From an uncultured Patescibacteria group bacterium (GTDB taxonomy: Bacteria; Patescibacteriota; Patescibacteriia; Veblenbacterales; UBA10138): a stretch of DNA of 36,308 bases. Of this stretch, positions 18,108 to 27,237 are shown piece after piece. Below the pieces are notes generated by a model. It was not told the DNA's origin. It saw nothing but the letters and a program-made list of their open reading frames with translations, and did not search any database. The position numbers were made by a program, and so were the translations under genes. The stretch lies in contig CALFUV010000006.1 in assembly GCA_937929825.1 (NCBI GenBank), positions 1-36,308 of the forward strand. Direction: 5' to 3'. The first letter of the stretch is position 1, and every line of letters starts with the position of its first letter.

Positions 18108-19283
18108 ATGGCTAAAACATTTCCTACTGTTTCATCAGGTAATATTTTAGACGAAATACTTAATAACGCTATTGAATATGGTGCCAGCGATGTTCATTTT
18201 GAACCCAATGGACAGCAGTTTAATGTCCGTTTTCGCGTGGATGGATTGCTTTATCAAATTGGTGGTTTCACTGACTTTCCTCAAGAAGCTATAACCTCCC
18301 GCATTAAAGTAGTAGCGGAAATGGATTTGTTTGAACATCGTTTGCCGCAAGATGGTCATTTTGAGTTTGTTTATAAAGAAAAAATTTATAATGTTCGGGT
18401 TTCCACTTCACCCACTATTCATGGACAAGCTGTTGTTTTAAGAATTTTTAACCGGGAGGCTTTTGTTAAAGAACTTTCCGAATTAGGTTTTGAAGAAGAG
18501 CAGTTAGCTACTGTTAAAAATATTATAACTGCGCCTTATGGCATGATACTTATTACTGGACAAATAGGTTCAGGAAAAACAACTTTACTTTACTCCATTC
18601 TTAATAGTTTAAGTACTCCCCAGATAAATATTATTGCCTTGGAAAATCCAGTAGAGTTTACCGTGCCTAATATCAGACAACTGCAAGTAAATGAAGCTGC
18701 TGGTTTAACATTTTCATTAGCAATTCGTGCGGCAGTAAGACAAGACCCCGATGTTATAATGTTGGGTGAAATTAGGGATTCGGAAACAGCACAAATAGCC
18801 CTACAGTCGGCTCTCACGGGCACTTTGGTATTTTCAACTTTTCATACTTTTGATGTTGTCGGATTAATTATTCGTTTAAAGGAAATGGGTGTGCCGCGTT
18901 CCGTGTTGGCACATGCTTTGGCTGGTGTTGTCTCGACCAGACTAGTTAGAAAAATTTGTAGTGATTGCTCTGAACCCTATAAACTTTCTGCTTATGAAAT
19001 CAAATTATTAGGGGTATTGAGCAATGGTTTATCATTGCGTAAAGGTTTGGGTTGCGATAAATGTCATCACACTGGGTATCGCGGACGTATAGGCATTTTT
19101 GAAGTAGTGCAGTTTGATGACGAAATCAGAGAGGCGATTGTGGAGGACAGGTCAGTAGCAGAACTTAAGGATATTTTACGCAGTAAGATCAGTCTTAATC
19201 TACGACAAGCAGCTTTTAAAAAAGTAGTTGATGGTATTACCACCACAGACGAATTAAAAAGAGTTTTAGGACCAGAATTGTAA
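18108..19283 (+). CDS. Type IV pilus / type II secretion ATPase (PilB/GspE-like)
   Basis: GASDVHFEP, Walker A GQIGSGKTT, ALENPVEF, RQDPDVIMLGEIRDSETAQIALQSALTGTLVFSTFHT, tetracysteine CSDCSEP..CDKCHHTGYRGRIGIFE. Confidence 0.92.
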   Translation: MAKTFPTVSSGNILDEILNNAIEYGASDVHFEPNGQQFNVRFRVDGLLYQIGGFTDFPQEAITSRIKVVAEMDLFEHRLPQDGHFEFVYKEKIYNVRVSTSPTIHGQAVVLRIFNREAFVKELSELGFEEEQLATVKNIITAPYGMILITGQIGSGKTTLLYSILNSLSTPQINIIALENPVEFTVPNIRQLQVNEAAGLTFSLAIRAAVRQDPDVIMLGEIRDSETAQIALQSALTGTLVFSTFHTFDVVGLIIRLKEMGVPRSVLAHALAGVVSTRLVRKICSDCSEPYKLSAYEIKLLGVLSNGLSLRKGLGCDKCHHTGYRGRIGIFEVVQFDDEIREAIVEDRSVAELKDILRSKISLNLRQAAFKKVVDGITTTDELKRVLGPEL

Positions 19284-19293
19284 TTAAACTAAA

Positions 19294-19779
19294 ATGCGCC
19301 AAGCAGGCTTTACCTTGATGGAGATAATCATAACTATAGCGATTATTGGCTTACTTTCTGCTTTAGCAGTGGTGTATTTGATCGGCAGTCGTGATAAGGC
19401 TCGCGATACCAAGCGTAAAGCTGATATAGCCCAAATCGGCCGTTATTTGTCGTTGTCTTGTTTTATGCCTCGTGGCGGCCCCGGTGACTATGATTTAGCT
19501 GAGGTAGCCGCAGAAATAATTATTACATATCCACAGTTTCAAAATTTTCTATCGAACCTACCCCAAGATCCAAAAACTGGCACCAACGCACAAACTAATT
19601 ACCGTTATGTAGTTGATGAACAGAATCGCTGTGCTCTTTATGCTAATTTAGAGTATAAAGACGAGCCGGTTACTTTAACTAACTTAAATGTACCGACACC
19701 CGGAGGGGGGCAGGGAGTATTACGCTCAGCTAGTGAAGGTTGGAATGGTACAGCTCTTTATTTTCAATTTTCCAACTAA
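19294..19779 (+). CDS. Type IV pilin-like / pseudopilin
   Basis: MRQAGFTLMEIIITIAIIGLLSALAVVYLIGSRDKARDTKRKADI: prepilin peptidase site G^FTLME plus hydrophobic helix. Confidence 0.9.
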   Translation: MRQAGFTLMEIIITIAIIGLLSALAVVYLIGSRDKARDTKRKADIAQIGRYLSLSCFMPRGGPGDYDLAEVAAEIIITYPQFQNFLSNLPQDPKTGTNAQTNYRYVVDEQNRCALYANLEYKDEPVTLTNLNVPTPGGGQGVLRSASEGWNGTALYFQFSN

Positions 19780-19843
19780 AACAACATGGCTTAGTAAGAT
19801 TATGGCTGTGGATTAATTACACTTTTAAGTAATTATTATAAAT

Positions 19844-20458
19844 ATGATGATCAAAGATAAATTTATTGTTGGTTTGGTGGTTATAATACTATTATTATTA
19901 GCAGTTGGTTTAATTTGGTTCAAAGTTTATGTTTCTACACCGCATTACTTAATTTATCATAATTCACTACAAGGTTATTCAGTGCTAATACCTGCTTGGT
20001 GGGGCAAAAATTACGATGTCTTGGAAGAAGATAATGGTGCGCATGTTAATTTTATTTTTAAATCTGTGAAAGAAGAACCTTATTTATTATTCTCTATAGT
20101 CAAAACTACCCCAACAGAGTGGGAGCAATTAAAAAAAGATTCCCAAAAAGTTACTGTGAGCCGTTGGCTTGCCAGGCGGGAAAATGATGTTTTTTATGCA
20201 TATTGGTTACCCAATAATCCTTATCGCGGTCAGGAGTCTGGTAAGTATTTAGCTATGGCGCGTGATTTAACAAGCGTTTTTAATAGTTTTTCTTTAGCAG
20301 TCAACAGTGAAAGTTTACCTCAAGAACAAGAACAGTCTTTTTGCATTCAGGTGATAACTACAGCTAAAGAATTGGTGAGCGGACAAATAAAAGAATTTTC
20401 TACTCCATGCGAGGTGCCGGCAGGGTGGGAAATTATTTCTCCATTACAACAAAATTAA
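19844..20458 (+). CDS. Single-pass membrane-anchored hypothetical protein
   Basis: N-terminal TM (IVGLVVIILLLLAVGLIWFKVYV) and extracytoplasmic domain; coding frame intact. Confidence 0.6.
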   Translation: MMIKDKFIVGLVVIILLLLAVGLIWFKVYVSTPHYLIYHNSLQGYSVLIPAWWGKNYDVLEEDNGAHVNFIFKSVKEEPYLLFSIVKTTPTEWEQLKKDSQKVTVSRWLARRENDVFYAYWLPNNPYRGQESGKYLAMARDLTSVFNSFSLAVNSESLPQEQEQSFCIQVITTAKELVSGQIKEFSTPCEVPAGWEIISPLQQN

Positions 20459-20465
20459 ATTAATT

Positions 20466-20627
20466 TTAGCAAAGACAATTATCTTCAGCTTGGCCGCAGG
20501 CGGCGTATTTTTGCTGTACTCTTTCCCGGCCGCAGGGATGATAAGGATCAGGCTCAAACATTTCCTGACCGCATTGTTTGCATTTATAACCGTCGGTATT
20601 GCCGCCGCATTTTGAGCATCTTTGCAT
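20466..20627 (-). CDS. Cys-rich 53 aa zinc-ribbon-like micro-protein (not in ORF track)
   Basis: Reverse-strand translation MQRCSKCGGNTDGYKCKQCGQEMFEPDPYHPCGRERVQQKYAACGQAEDNCLC*; CxxC...CxxC pair and eight Cys. Confidence 0.7.
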   Translation of the reverse strand: MQRCSKCGGNTDGYKCKQCGQEMFEPDPYHPCGRERVQQKYAACGQAEDNCLC

Positions 20628-20679
20628 AAATATAAATTAATTATAGATTATTGCTTGCCATAGTCAATTTTTTAATGTC

Positions 20680-20708
20680 TTGACTTTTTTTATTTTATGT
20701 AATATTAT
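20680..20708 (+). promoter_or_regulatory. Sigma70-like promoter of the AbrB-ABC transporter locus
   Basis: TTGACT (20680-20685), 17 nt, TATTAT (20703-20708). Confidence 0.65.
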
Positions 20709-20711
20709 CAT

Positions 20712-20738
20712 AGTATGAAATATTATACATTTCATACT
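20712..20738. promoter_or_regulatory. Perfect inverted-repeat operator candidate
   Basis: AGTATGAAAT-attatac-ATTTCATACT: 10 bp perfect arms, 7 nt spacer, directly downstream of the -10. Confidence 0.75.
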
Positions 20739-20790
20739 TAGTGATTATCATTGTAGGGTAAGGTTAATTATTTAAAAGTTTAGCTAAATT

Positions 20791-21054
20791 ATGAATAAAT
20801 ATAAATTAAAACCTAAAAAAGGTAAGTTTTTAGAAAATAATATTCACCCAGAATTACTGGGGACAGCTATTTTGGGGCAAAAGGGGCAAGTAGTTATACC
20901 ATCATCAATAAGGCGATTTTTAGGTTTATCTACAGGTGACAAATTATTGGTTATGGTTAAGTCAGGTACACTTTGTATGATTAAGGCCGAAATGCTTCAG
21001 GGGTTTATTAATCAGCTTACTAAACAATTGGGTAAATTAAAAAATAATAATTAA
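20791..21054 (+). CDS. AbrB/SpoVT-like swapped-hairpin DNA-binding protein
   Basis: LGQKGQVVIPSSIRRFLGLSTGDKLLVMVKSGTLCMIK. Confidence 0.88.
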   Translation: MNKYKLKPKKGKFLENNIHPELLGTAILGQKGQVVIPSSIRRFLGLSTGDKLLVMVKSGTLCMIKAEMLQGFINQLTKQLGKLKNNN

Positions 21055-21062
21055 ATAACCTT

Positions 21063-22601
21063 ATGATGATGAATTTTTTTTCATTTTTCAAAAAAAAATG
21101 GTTCTGGATTATTTTAGTGATTATAGCTTTACTGACTGGTGGAGTTTTATATCAACGTAATAAAAATGCACAGCCGCGATACAACACTGAAGTTATTAAG
21201 CGGCAAACTTTAGTGCAAACTGTTTCTGCTACGGGTACAGTTAAAGCGGCTGAAGAAGTTAGATTGAATTTTAAATCACCCGGCCGATTAACTGAGTTAA
21301 GAGTAAAAGTAGGCGATCAGGTTAAAGCCGGACAACTCTTGGCGATTCTTGATAGTCGTGATACACAAAGCGCTTTGTTATCTGCTGAAGCTGGTTTAAA
21401 AAGCGCTCAAGCCACATTAGATAAAATTAGGGCCGGTGCCAAAAATGAAGATATTGCTGTTTATGAGGCGGCCGTGAAAACAGCTGAAACTAATTTAGCC
21501 AATATTAAAACCACACAAGCTCAAGCGGTGGCCAATGCTTGGGCCCAACTTATTGGTTTGCCAGCGATAGCTGTAGCTAACCCCGGCAATCTTTCTACAG
21601 CCACTATAACAGTTACCGGTACTTATAAAGGACAAACCAGCGGTAGTTATATTATTAGAATTGATGATACAAACAGCCCAACATATTCTTATTTCGGTTT
21701 GGAGTCAGGTATTAATCAAACTGGTAGCCGATTAACTCCGGTGCCTTTGGGAAATTTAGGTTTAAATATTCAGTTTTCTGCTACTGGCACTTTGTATGTT
21801 AATGATAGTTGGACAATTAATATTCCCAACACTAGCAGTGCCAGTTACGCCTCTTTGTTAGCCGCTTATCAGGCAGCACAAGTTGCTGAACAACAACAGG
21901 TTCAGTCAGCTGAAAGAGTCTTGGCTGAGGCTAAACTTCGTTTGGAACAAGCAAAAGCGCCAGCTCAAACTTATGATGTTAAAGTAGCGGAAGCAGCGGT
22001 TGAATCAGCCCGCGCTGCTTTATTAAGAGCTCAAAACGATTTAGCTGACAGATTATTGATAGCGCCTGTTTCCGGTATTGTGACACGAGTTAACAACAAG
22101 GTAGGGGAAACCATCTCACTTACACAGCCGGTAGTTGTTATTTTGGCCGCAGGTGATAAAGAGATTAAAGTACAGGTCCCAGAATCAGATATAGCTAAAT
22201 TAGCGGTTGGTCAAACTGCCGATATTACACTGGATGCTTTTGGCAGCGCCGAGCATTTTAGCGGCCATGTTTCTTTTATTGATCCGGCTTCTACTGTGAT
22301 AGCTGAAGTGGTTTATTATGAAGTTACTGTTTTATTTGATGATAATGACGAGAAAATTAAACCGGGCATGACTGCTAATGTGGAGATTACTGCAGCGGTC
22401 TTGGAAAATGTTTTGGTAGCTCCTTTACGCGCAGTAAAATATGATGAAAATAGGCAGGCTTTTGTGGAAATTTTACAAGGGGCTGAAGTTATTCGCCGGC
22501 CGGTAAAAATTGGACTGCGGGGTGATCAGGGATTAGTAGAAGTTTTAGATGGTTTAAGTATTGGCGAGCAGGTTATAACTTTTAGGCAAAACGGTAAATA
22601 A
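21063..22601 (+). CDS. Periplasmic-adaptor / membrane fusion protein (MacA/HlyD-like)
   Basis: N-terminal TM; VSATGTVKAAEEVRLNFKSPGRLTELRVKVGDQVKAGQLLAILD biotinyl-lipoyl half-motif and second half LLIAPVSGIVTRVNNKVGETIS; C-terminal beta domains. Confidence 0.88.
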   Translation: MMMNFFSFFKKKWFWIILVIIALLTGGVLYQRNKNAQPRYNTEVIKRQTLVQTVSATGTVKAAEEVRLNFKSPGRLTELRVKVGDQVKAGQLLAILDSRDTQSALLSAEAGLKSAQATLDKIRAGAKNEDIAVYEAAVKTAETNLANIKTTQAQAVANAWAQLIGLPAIAVANPGNLSTATITVTGTYKGQTSGSYIIRIDDTNSPTYSYFGLESGINQTGSRLTPVPLGNLGLNIQFSATGTLYVNDSWTINIPNTSSASYASLLAAYQAAQVAEQQQVQSAERVLAEAKLRLEQAKAPAQTYDVKVAEAAVESARAALLRAQNDLADRLLIAPVSGIVTRVNNKVGETISLTQPVVVILAAGDKEIKVQVPESDIAKLAVGQTADITLDAFGSAEHFSGHVSFIDPASTVIAEVVYYEVTVLFDDNDEKIKPGMTANVEITAAVLENVLVAPLRAVKYDENRQAFVEILQGAEVIRRPVKIGLRGDQGLVEVLDGLSIGEQVITFRQNGK

Positions 22602-22602
22602 A

Positions 22603-23331
22603 ATGTCACAAGTATTATTTAAGGTATTAAACCTAACTAAAGAATTTAAAAGCGGTGAAGTGGTAACCAAAGTTTTACATGGTTTGAGCTTTGAGATACA
22701 AGCAGGCGAATTTGTTTCCATTATGGGTCCTTCAGGTTCAGGTAAAAGCACCTTGATGCATATTATGGGATTTTTAGATCATTTAACCGGTGGTCAGTAT
22801 TTTTTTGCTGGCAGAGATGTCTCTGGTTTATCAGACGATGAATTAGCAGTTAAACGATCAAAAGATGTTGGTTTTGTTTTTCAGCAGTTTTATTTACTGC
22901 CTAAAACCAGCGTGCTGGATAATGTTAAATTACCCTTACTATATGTGGATTTATCTGAAAAAGAGCGTTTAACCAGAGCCAAGGAAGCTATTGAGGCCGT
23001 GGGGTTGGAGCACCGAGAAAGCTATCTGTCTAGTCAACTCTCAGGAGGAGAAAAGCAGCGAGTAGCCATTGCTAGAGCTCTGGTTAATAGACCAAGCGTT
23101 ATTTTTGCTGATGAGCCTACAGGCAATCTTGACTCAAAGTCAGGCAGTCAAATTATGAAAATTTTAGATGAGCTTAATAAGCAAGGAAAAACTATTATTT
23201 TAGTAACACACGAAACAACTACCGCTGCTTACGCCAAGCGTATTTTGCGACTTAAAGATGGTTTATTGGTGTCGGATGAATTAGTTGATGAAGCCAAACG
23301 TCAGCAAGCTTTAGAGGGAGAATTGAAGTAG
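22603..23331 (+). CDS. ABC transporter ATPase (MacB/LolD-like)
   Basis: [60 protein letters not shown]. Confidence 0.95.
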   Translation: MSQVLFKVLNLTKEFKSGEVVTKVLHGLSFEIQAGEFVSIMGPSGSGKSTLMHIMGFLDHLTGGQYFFAGRDVSGLSDDELAVKRSKDVGFVFQQFYLLPKTSVLDNVKLPLLYVDLSEKERLTRAKEAIEAVGLEHRESYLSSQLSGGEKQRVAIARALVNRPSVIFADEPTGNLDSKSGSQIMKILDELNKQGKTIILVTHETTTAAYAKRILRLKDGLLVSDELVDEAKRQQALEGELK

Positions 23332-23406
23332 AAAGAAATGGGATCAGAAATCGTGAATTAAGGAATAAAACCATAATTCTTGTTGCTGTATTCAATATTA
23401 AACAAC

Positions 23407-24651
23407 ATGGAAGTTCGCAATATATTCAAATTATCTCTATCCAATTTACGCGCTAATCCATTGCGTTCTTTTTTAACTATGCTTGGGTTAATTATTGGCA
23501 TTGGTTCAGTGGTATTGATAATTTCATTAGGAGCCGGCGCACAGGCACTTATTATTTCACAGGTAAATTCCTTGGGATCTAATTTGGTTGGTGTTTTACC
23601 AGGTGCGTCTGATGAAAAAGGTCCGCCTGCCAGTGTTTTTGGTATTCAAGTTAAAACATTAGTTAATGATGATGTTAAAGCTTTATTAAATGATTCTCGT
23701 ACTCAGCATTTAGTAGCAGCTTCCGGTTATGCCCAAGGCAAAGCGCCAATGGTTTATGATAATCAGGAATTAGGAGCCGGGACATTTATGGGAGTGGAAG
23801 CTAGTTATCCAGAGGTAGAAAATGTTAAATTTAAAGCTGGTCGATTTTTTACACGAGAGGAAGATGCTGGTTTGGCCCGGGTAGCAGTGGTTGGTTATCG
23901 GGTAGCACAAGATTTATGGGCCGGAGATGATCCTCTAGGTAAAACTTTTAAAATTAAGCGGGAATTATTTCGTGTAATTGGTGTTTTGGAGCCCCGGGGC
24001 CGTGTAGGTTTTTCTAATTTAGATAATTATGTTTTTATTCCTTTAAACACTGCTCAAAAAATATTATTAGGACAAAGGCATTTGTCTCTTATACGGGGTC
24101 GGGTGGATAAAGCTGAAAATATTGAAATTACTGTGGCTGGTATAAAAGAAGTTTTAAGAGATCGGCATAATATTAGTTCAGCCGAAGAAGATGATTTTTC
24201 TGTTCGCAACGCAGCCGATGCTGTAGAGTTATTAAGAACGGTTACGGACGCTTTTAAATTTTTCTTGGCGGCTATTGCGGCTATTAGTTTATTGGTTGGC
24301 GGTATTGGTATTATGAATATTATGTTGGTAGCTGTTACGGAACGTTATAGAGAAATTGGTTTACGTAAAGCAGTAGGTGCTAAGCAAGCCAATATTCAAA
24401 ATCAGTTTTTACTAGAAACTTTAGTGGTGACAGGTATAGGTTCGGTAATAGGTATTTTAGGCGGAGCGGCTATTTCTGGTTTAGTGACAATTATAGCTCG
24501 GGCGCTAGGCTATGATTGGGTTTTTATCGTTTCTTGGTCATCTATTATTTTGGCAGTATCAGTTGGCCTTATAATTGGGTTGTTGTTTGGTTTTTATCCT
24601 GCTCGTCGGGCAGCTAAACTTGATCCTATTACAGCCTTGCGTTATGAATAG
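23407..24651 (+). CDS. ABC transporter permease (MacB-like), copy 1
   Basis: SNLRANPLRSFLTMLGLIIGIGSVVLI and C-terminal GGIGIMNIMLVAVTERYREIGLRKAVGA...FYPARRAAKLDPITALRYE; ATG 23407 preferred over 23380. Confidence 0.92.
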   Translation: MEVRNIFKLSLSNLRANPLRSFLTMLGLIIGIGSVVLIISLGAGAQALIISQVNSLGSNLVGVLPGASDEKGPPASVFGIQVKTLVNDDVKALLNDSRTQHLVAASGYAQGKAPMVYDNQELGAGTFMGVEASYPEVENVKFKAGRFFTREEDAGLARVAVVGYRVAQDLWAGDDPLGKTFKIKRELFRVIGVLEPRGRVGFSNLDNYVFIPLNTAQKILLGQRHLSLIRGRVDKAENIEITVAGIKEVLRDRHNISSAEEDDFSVRNAADAVELLRTVTDAFKFFLAAIAAISLLVGGIGIMNIMLVAVTERYREIGLRKAVGAKQANIQNQFLLETLVVTGIGSVIGILGGAAISGLVTIIARALGYDWVFIVSWSSIILAVSVGLIIGLLFGFYPARRAAKLDPITALRYE

Positions 24652-25900
24652 CCGAGCTTATATCTCCTTAGCTTTAACATCTTTCCGCCGTAATCCTTTA
24701 CGCACCCTGCTTACTGGTTTGGGGATAGTTATTTCTATTGCTTCAGTAATAATTGTCATTTCTTCAGCTCAAGGCGTTAAAGGTTTTTTAATAGCTCAAT
24801 TTGAACAATTTGGCACTAATATAATTCAAATTGAAACACGGGTGCCTAATACCGGCAGTATCAATAGCGGCCAAAGTCAGGAAGCTATAGCTTTAGGTAC
24901 TGTTATTACCTCTTTGAAAATTAGTGATTTAGAAGCTATTAAAAGATTGCCTAATATAGCGACAGCTTATGCCACACAAATAGGGCAGGTAGTAGCGACT
25001 TCTAGGTATAATAAAAAAACGGTTATGCTTTATGGAGTTTCGGGAAATTTTTTACAAATAGATAATGGACAAATAGCCGAAGGTCGTTTTTTTACAGAAG
25101 AAGAAGATGCTAGTTTAGCGCGGGTGGCTGTATTGGGTGCTGGCGCGGCTCGTGATTTATATGGCGATCAAAATCCTGTGGGGCAGATTATCAAACTTAA
25201 AAATCAGAATTTTACGGTTATAGGGACTTTTAAAACCAGAGGTGCTGTTTTATTTTTTAATCTTGATGACATGGTTTATGTGCCAGTACAAACCTTACAA
25301 AAAAGACTTTTAGGTGTTGATCATATAAACAGTATTACGGTCAAATATGCCGATAAGAATAAACTTAAAATTACCATATCTGATATTGAGGATTTGCTTC
25401 GTTCTAGGCACAACCTTGATCATGATAATCCAGATAAAGATGATTTCATTTTACAAACTGTGGATGAATTTACTGATGTTTTAGATACTATAATTGGCGG
25501 TTTTACTATTTTATTAGTGGCTCTGGCAGCTATTAGTTTAATTGTTGGAGGAGTAGGTATTATGAATATTATGTATGTTTCTGTTTTGGAAAGAACTTTT
25601 GAAATTGGTTTACGTAAAGCAGTAGGTGCTACTCGTAGTCAAATACTACGACAATTTTTAAGTGAAGCAGTTATGGTTACTTTCGCTGGGGGAATAACAG
25701 GGATTATCATTGGCGTGCTCATTGTTTATTTAATATCAGTAGTTGCTGGTTATTTAGGTTTTGCTTGGCAATTTATTGTGCCAGCTTATTCAATTTTATT
25801 AGCAGTAGGCTTTTCTGTAGCTTGCGGCCTTATTTTTGGCCTTTATCCAGCCCGTCGGGCAGCTGAGCTTGACCCAATAGAGGCCCTAAGACACGAATAA
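24644..25900 (+). CDS. ABC transporter permease (MacB-like), copy 2
   Basis: TSFRRNPLRTLLTGLGIVISIASVIIVIS and GGVGIMNIMYVSVLERTFEIGLRKAVGATRSQI...LYPARRAAELDPIEALRHE; ATG 24644 overlaps the copy 1 stop by 8 nt, preferred over 24575. Confidence 0.92.
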   Translation: MNSRAYISLALTSFRRNPLRTLLTGLGIVISIASVIIVISSAQGVKGFLIAQFEQFGTNIIQIETRVPNTGSINSGQSQEAIALGTVITSLKISDLEAIKRLPNIATAYATQIGQVVATSRYNKKTVMLYGVSGNFLQIDNGQIAEGRFFTEEEDASLARVAVLGAGAARDLYGDQNPVGQIIKLKNQNFTVIGTFKTRGAVLFFNLDDMVYVPVQTLQKRLLGVDHINSITVKYADKNKLKITISDIEDLLRSRHNLDHDNPDKDDFILQTVDEFTDVLDTIIGGFTILLVALAAISLIVGGVGIMNIMYVSVLERTFEIGLRKAVGATRSQILRQFLSEAVMVTFAGGITGIIIGVLIVYLISVVAGYLGFAWQFIVPAYSILLAVGFSVACGLIFGLYPARRAAELDPIEALRHE

Positions 25901-25911
25901 TTTAATAGGAC

Positions 25912-25941
25912 TTGACAAGCTTTTTAAGTGTTATATATAAT
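25912..25941 (+). promoter_or_regulatory. Promoter of heat-shock cluster
   Basis: TTGACA (25912-25917), 18 nt, TATAAT (25936-25941). Confidence 0.8.
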
Positions 25942-25945
25942 GGAA

Positions 25946-25972
25946 TTAGCACTCTAAGTATGAGAGTGCTAA
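25946..25972. promoter_or_regulatory. CIRCE operator (HrcA binding site)
   Basis: TTAGCACTC-N9-GAGTGCTAA, perfect consensus inverted repeat. Confidence 0.98.
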
Positions 25973-25992
25973 TAAGTGAAAAGCCTTATTTT

Positions 25993-26679
25993 ATGCTGGA
26001 AAGACACAATAAATTATTAGCTGAGGTTATCCGTTGTTATATCAGGCAAGCAGAGCCCGTTGGTTCTAAGGCTCTAGAGGCTAAATTAGGCGTCAGTTCA
26101 GCTACTATTAGGAATGACATGGCTATTTTAGAAGAGCAGGGTTTGCTTAGACAACCTCATACTTCAGCCGGTCGTGTGCCCACAGCTAAGGGGTTTCAGT
26201 ATTACCTTGATAATTTAATGCAGCCTAAAGAGCCTAAACCAGCTGAGCAAAAGTCTTTAAGGGAAATTATACAGAATAATATTCTGACCGAGGCTAAAGC
26301 TAAAGCTTTAGCTAGAAGATTGGCCTCTTTTTCTCAAGTAGCTGCCCTGTTAGCTTTTTCTAAAGATGAAACTTATTATACAGGTTTAGCTAATCTTTTC
26401 CAACAACCTGAGTTTGCTGATATCAGTATGGTTAGGGAAATTGGTCAAGTGGTAGATCATTTAGATGAAAGCTTGCGCCAGTTATGGTCTTTTGTCAACC
26501 AGCGTATTGAAGTGAAAATAGGCTCTGAAAATCCTTTAGGAGAAGATTGTGCTATTATTTATACACATTTTCACCTTGAAGACCAGCCAATTTTATTTGG
26601 TTTATTGGGACCAGTGAGAATGGATTATGAAGCTAATATTGGTAGATTAAATTATGTCGCAACCATTACCAAAAACTGA
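25993..26679 (+). CDS. hrcA: Heat-inducible transcription repressor HrcA (short form)
   Basis: EPVGSKALEAKLGVSSATIRNDMAILEEQGLLRQPHTSAGRVPTAKGFQYYLDNL; C-terminal KIGSENPLGEDCAIIYTHF..GLLGPVRMDYEANIGRLNYV. ATG 25993; the track start 25912 is the -35 box. Confidence 0.93.
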   Translation: MLERHNKLLAEVIRCYIRQAEPVGSKALEAKLGVSSATIRNDMAILEEQGLLRQPHTSAGRVPTAKGFQYYLDNLMQPKEPKPAEQKSLREIIQNNILTEAKAKALARRLASFSQVAALLAFSKDETYYTGLANLFQQPEFADISMVREIGQVVDHLDESLRQLWSFVNQRIEVKIGSENPLGEDCAIIYTHFHLEDQPILFGLLGPVRMDYEANIGRLNYVATITKN

Positions 26680-27136
26680 AGAAAATATGGCAGACGATCA
26701 ACTTTCGGTAGTTAAACAACAGGCCGAGGAATATTTAGCTGGTTGGCAACGAGCCAAGGCAGATTATATTAATCTTAAACGTGAAACTGATGAAAAAATA
26801 GCAGGCCTTATAAAATACGCTAACCAGGAATTACTTAAAGAATTATTGCCTTTGGTTGATTATTTTAAACAAGCTTTGCGAGCGGTGCCTAAAGAAGAGG
26901 CTGGTAGCCAGTGGGTGGAAGGTATTAGGCATATTCAAACTCGTCTTTTGGAGATTTTAGCGTATCATGGTGTTAAAGAAATGGATGTGGTGGGAGAAAG
27001 GTTTAATCCGGAGTTGCATGAAGCAGTGGAAGAAGTTGAAAATGGTAAAACTGGTTTGGTGGTAGAGGAAGTTAGGACTGGTTTTTATCTTCATGATAAA
27101 GTCTTACAACCAGCACGAGTGAAGGTCGGTAAATAA
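26654..27136 (+). CDS. grpE: Nucleotide exchange factor GrpE
   Basis: YLAGWQRAKADYINLKRETDEK, ELLPLVDYFKQAL, GVKEMDVVGERFNPELHEAVEEVENGKTGLVVEEVRTGFYLHDKVLQPARVKVGK. Confidence 0.95.
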   Translation: MSQPLPKTEENMADDQLSVVKQQAEEYLAGWQRAKADYINLKRETDEKIAGLIKYANQELLKELLPLVDYFKQALRAVPKEEAGSQWVEGIRHIQTRLLEILAYHGVKEMDVVGERFNPELHEAVEEVENGKTGLVVEEVRTGFYLHDKVLQPARVKVGK

Positions 27137-27237
27137 AGGCAAAATATAAAGTAAATATTAAAAATCAAAAAGTAAAAAAGTATAAAAACAAATAATTTTA
27201 TATTTAATCTATTAATTTTTTATCTTTAATAAATAAT

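Noticed and set aside
18147-18823. Antisense ORFs in PilB-like gene (18147-18359, 18590-18823) and 22554-22751
   Set aside because: Opposite unambiguous ATPase coding regions.
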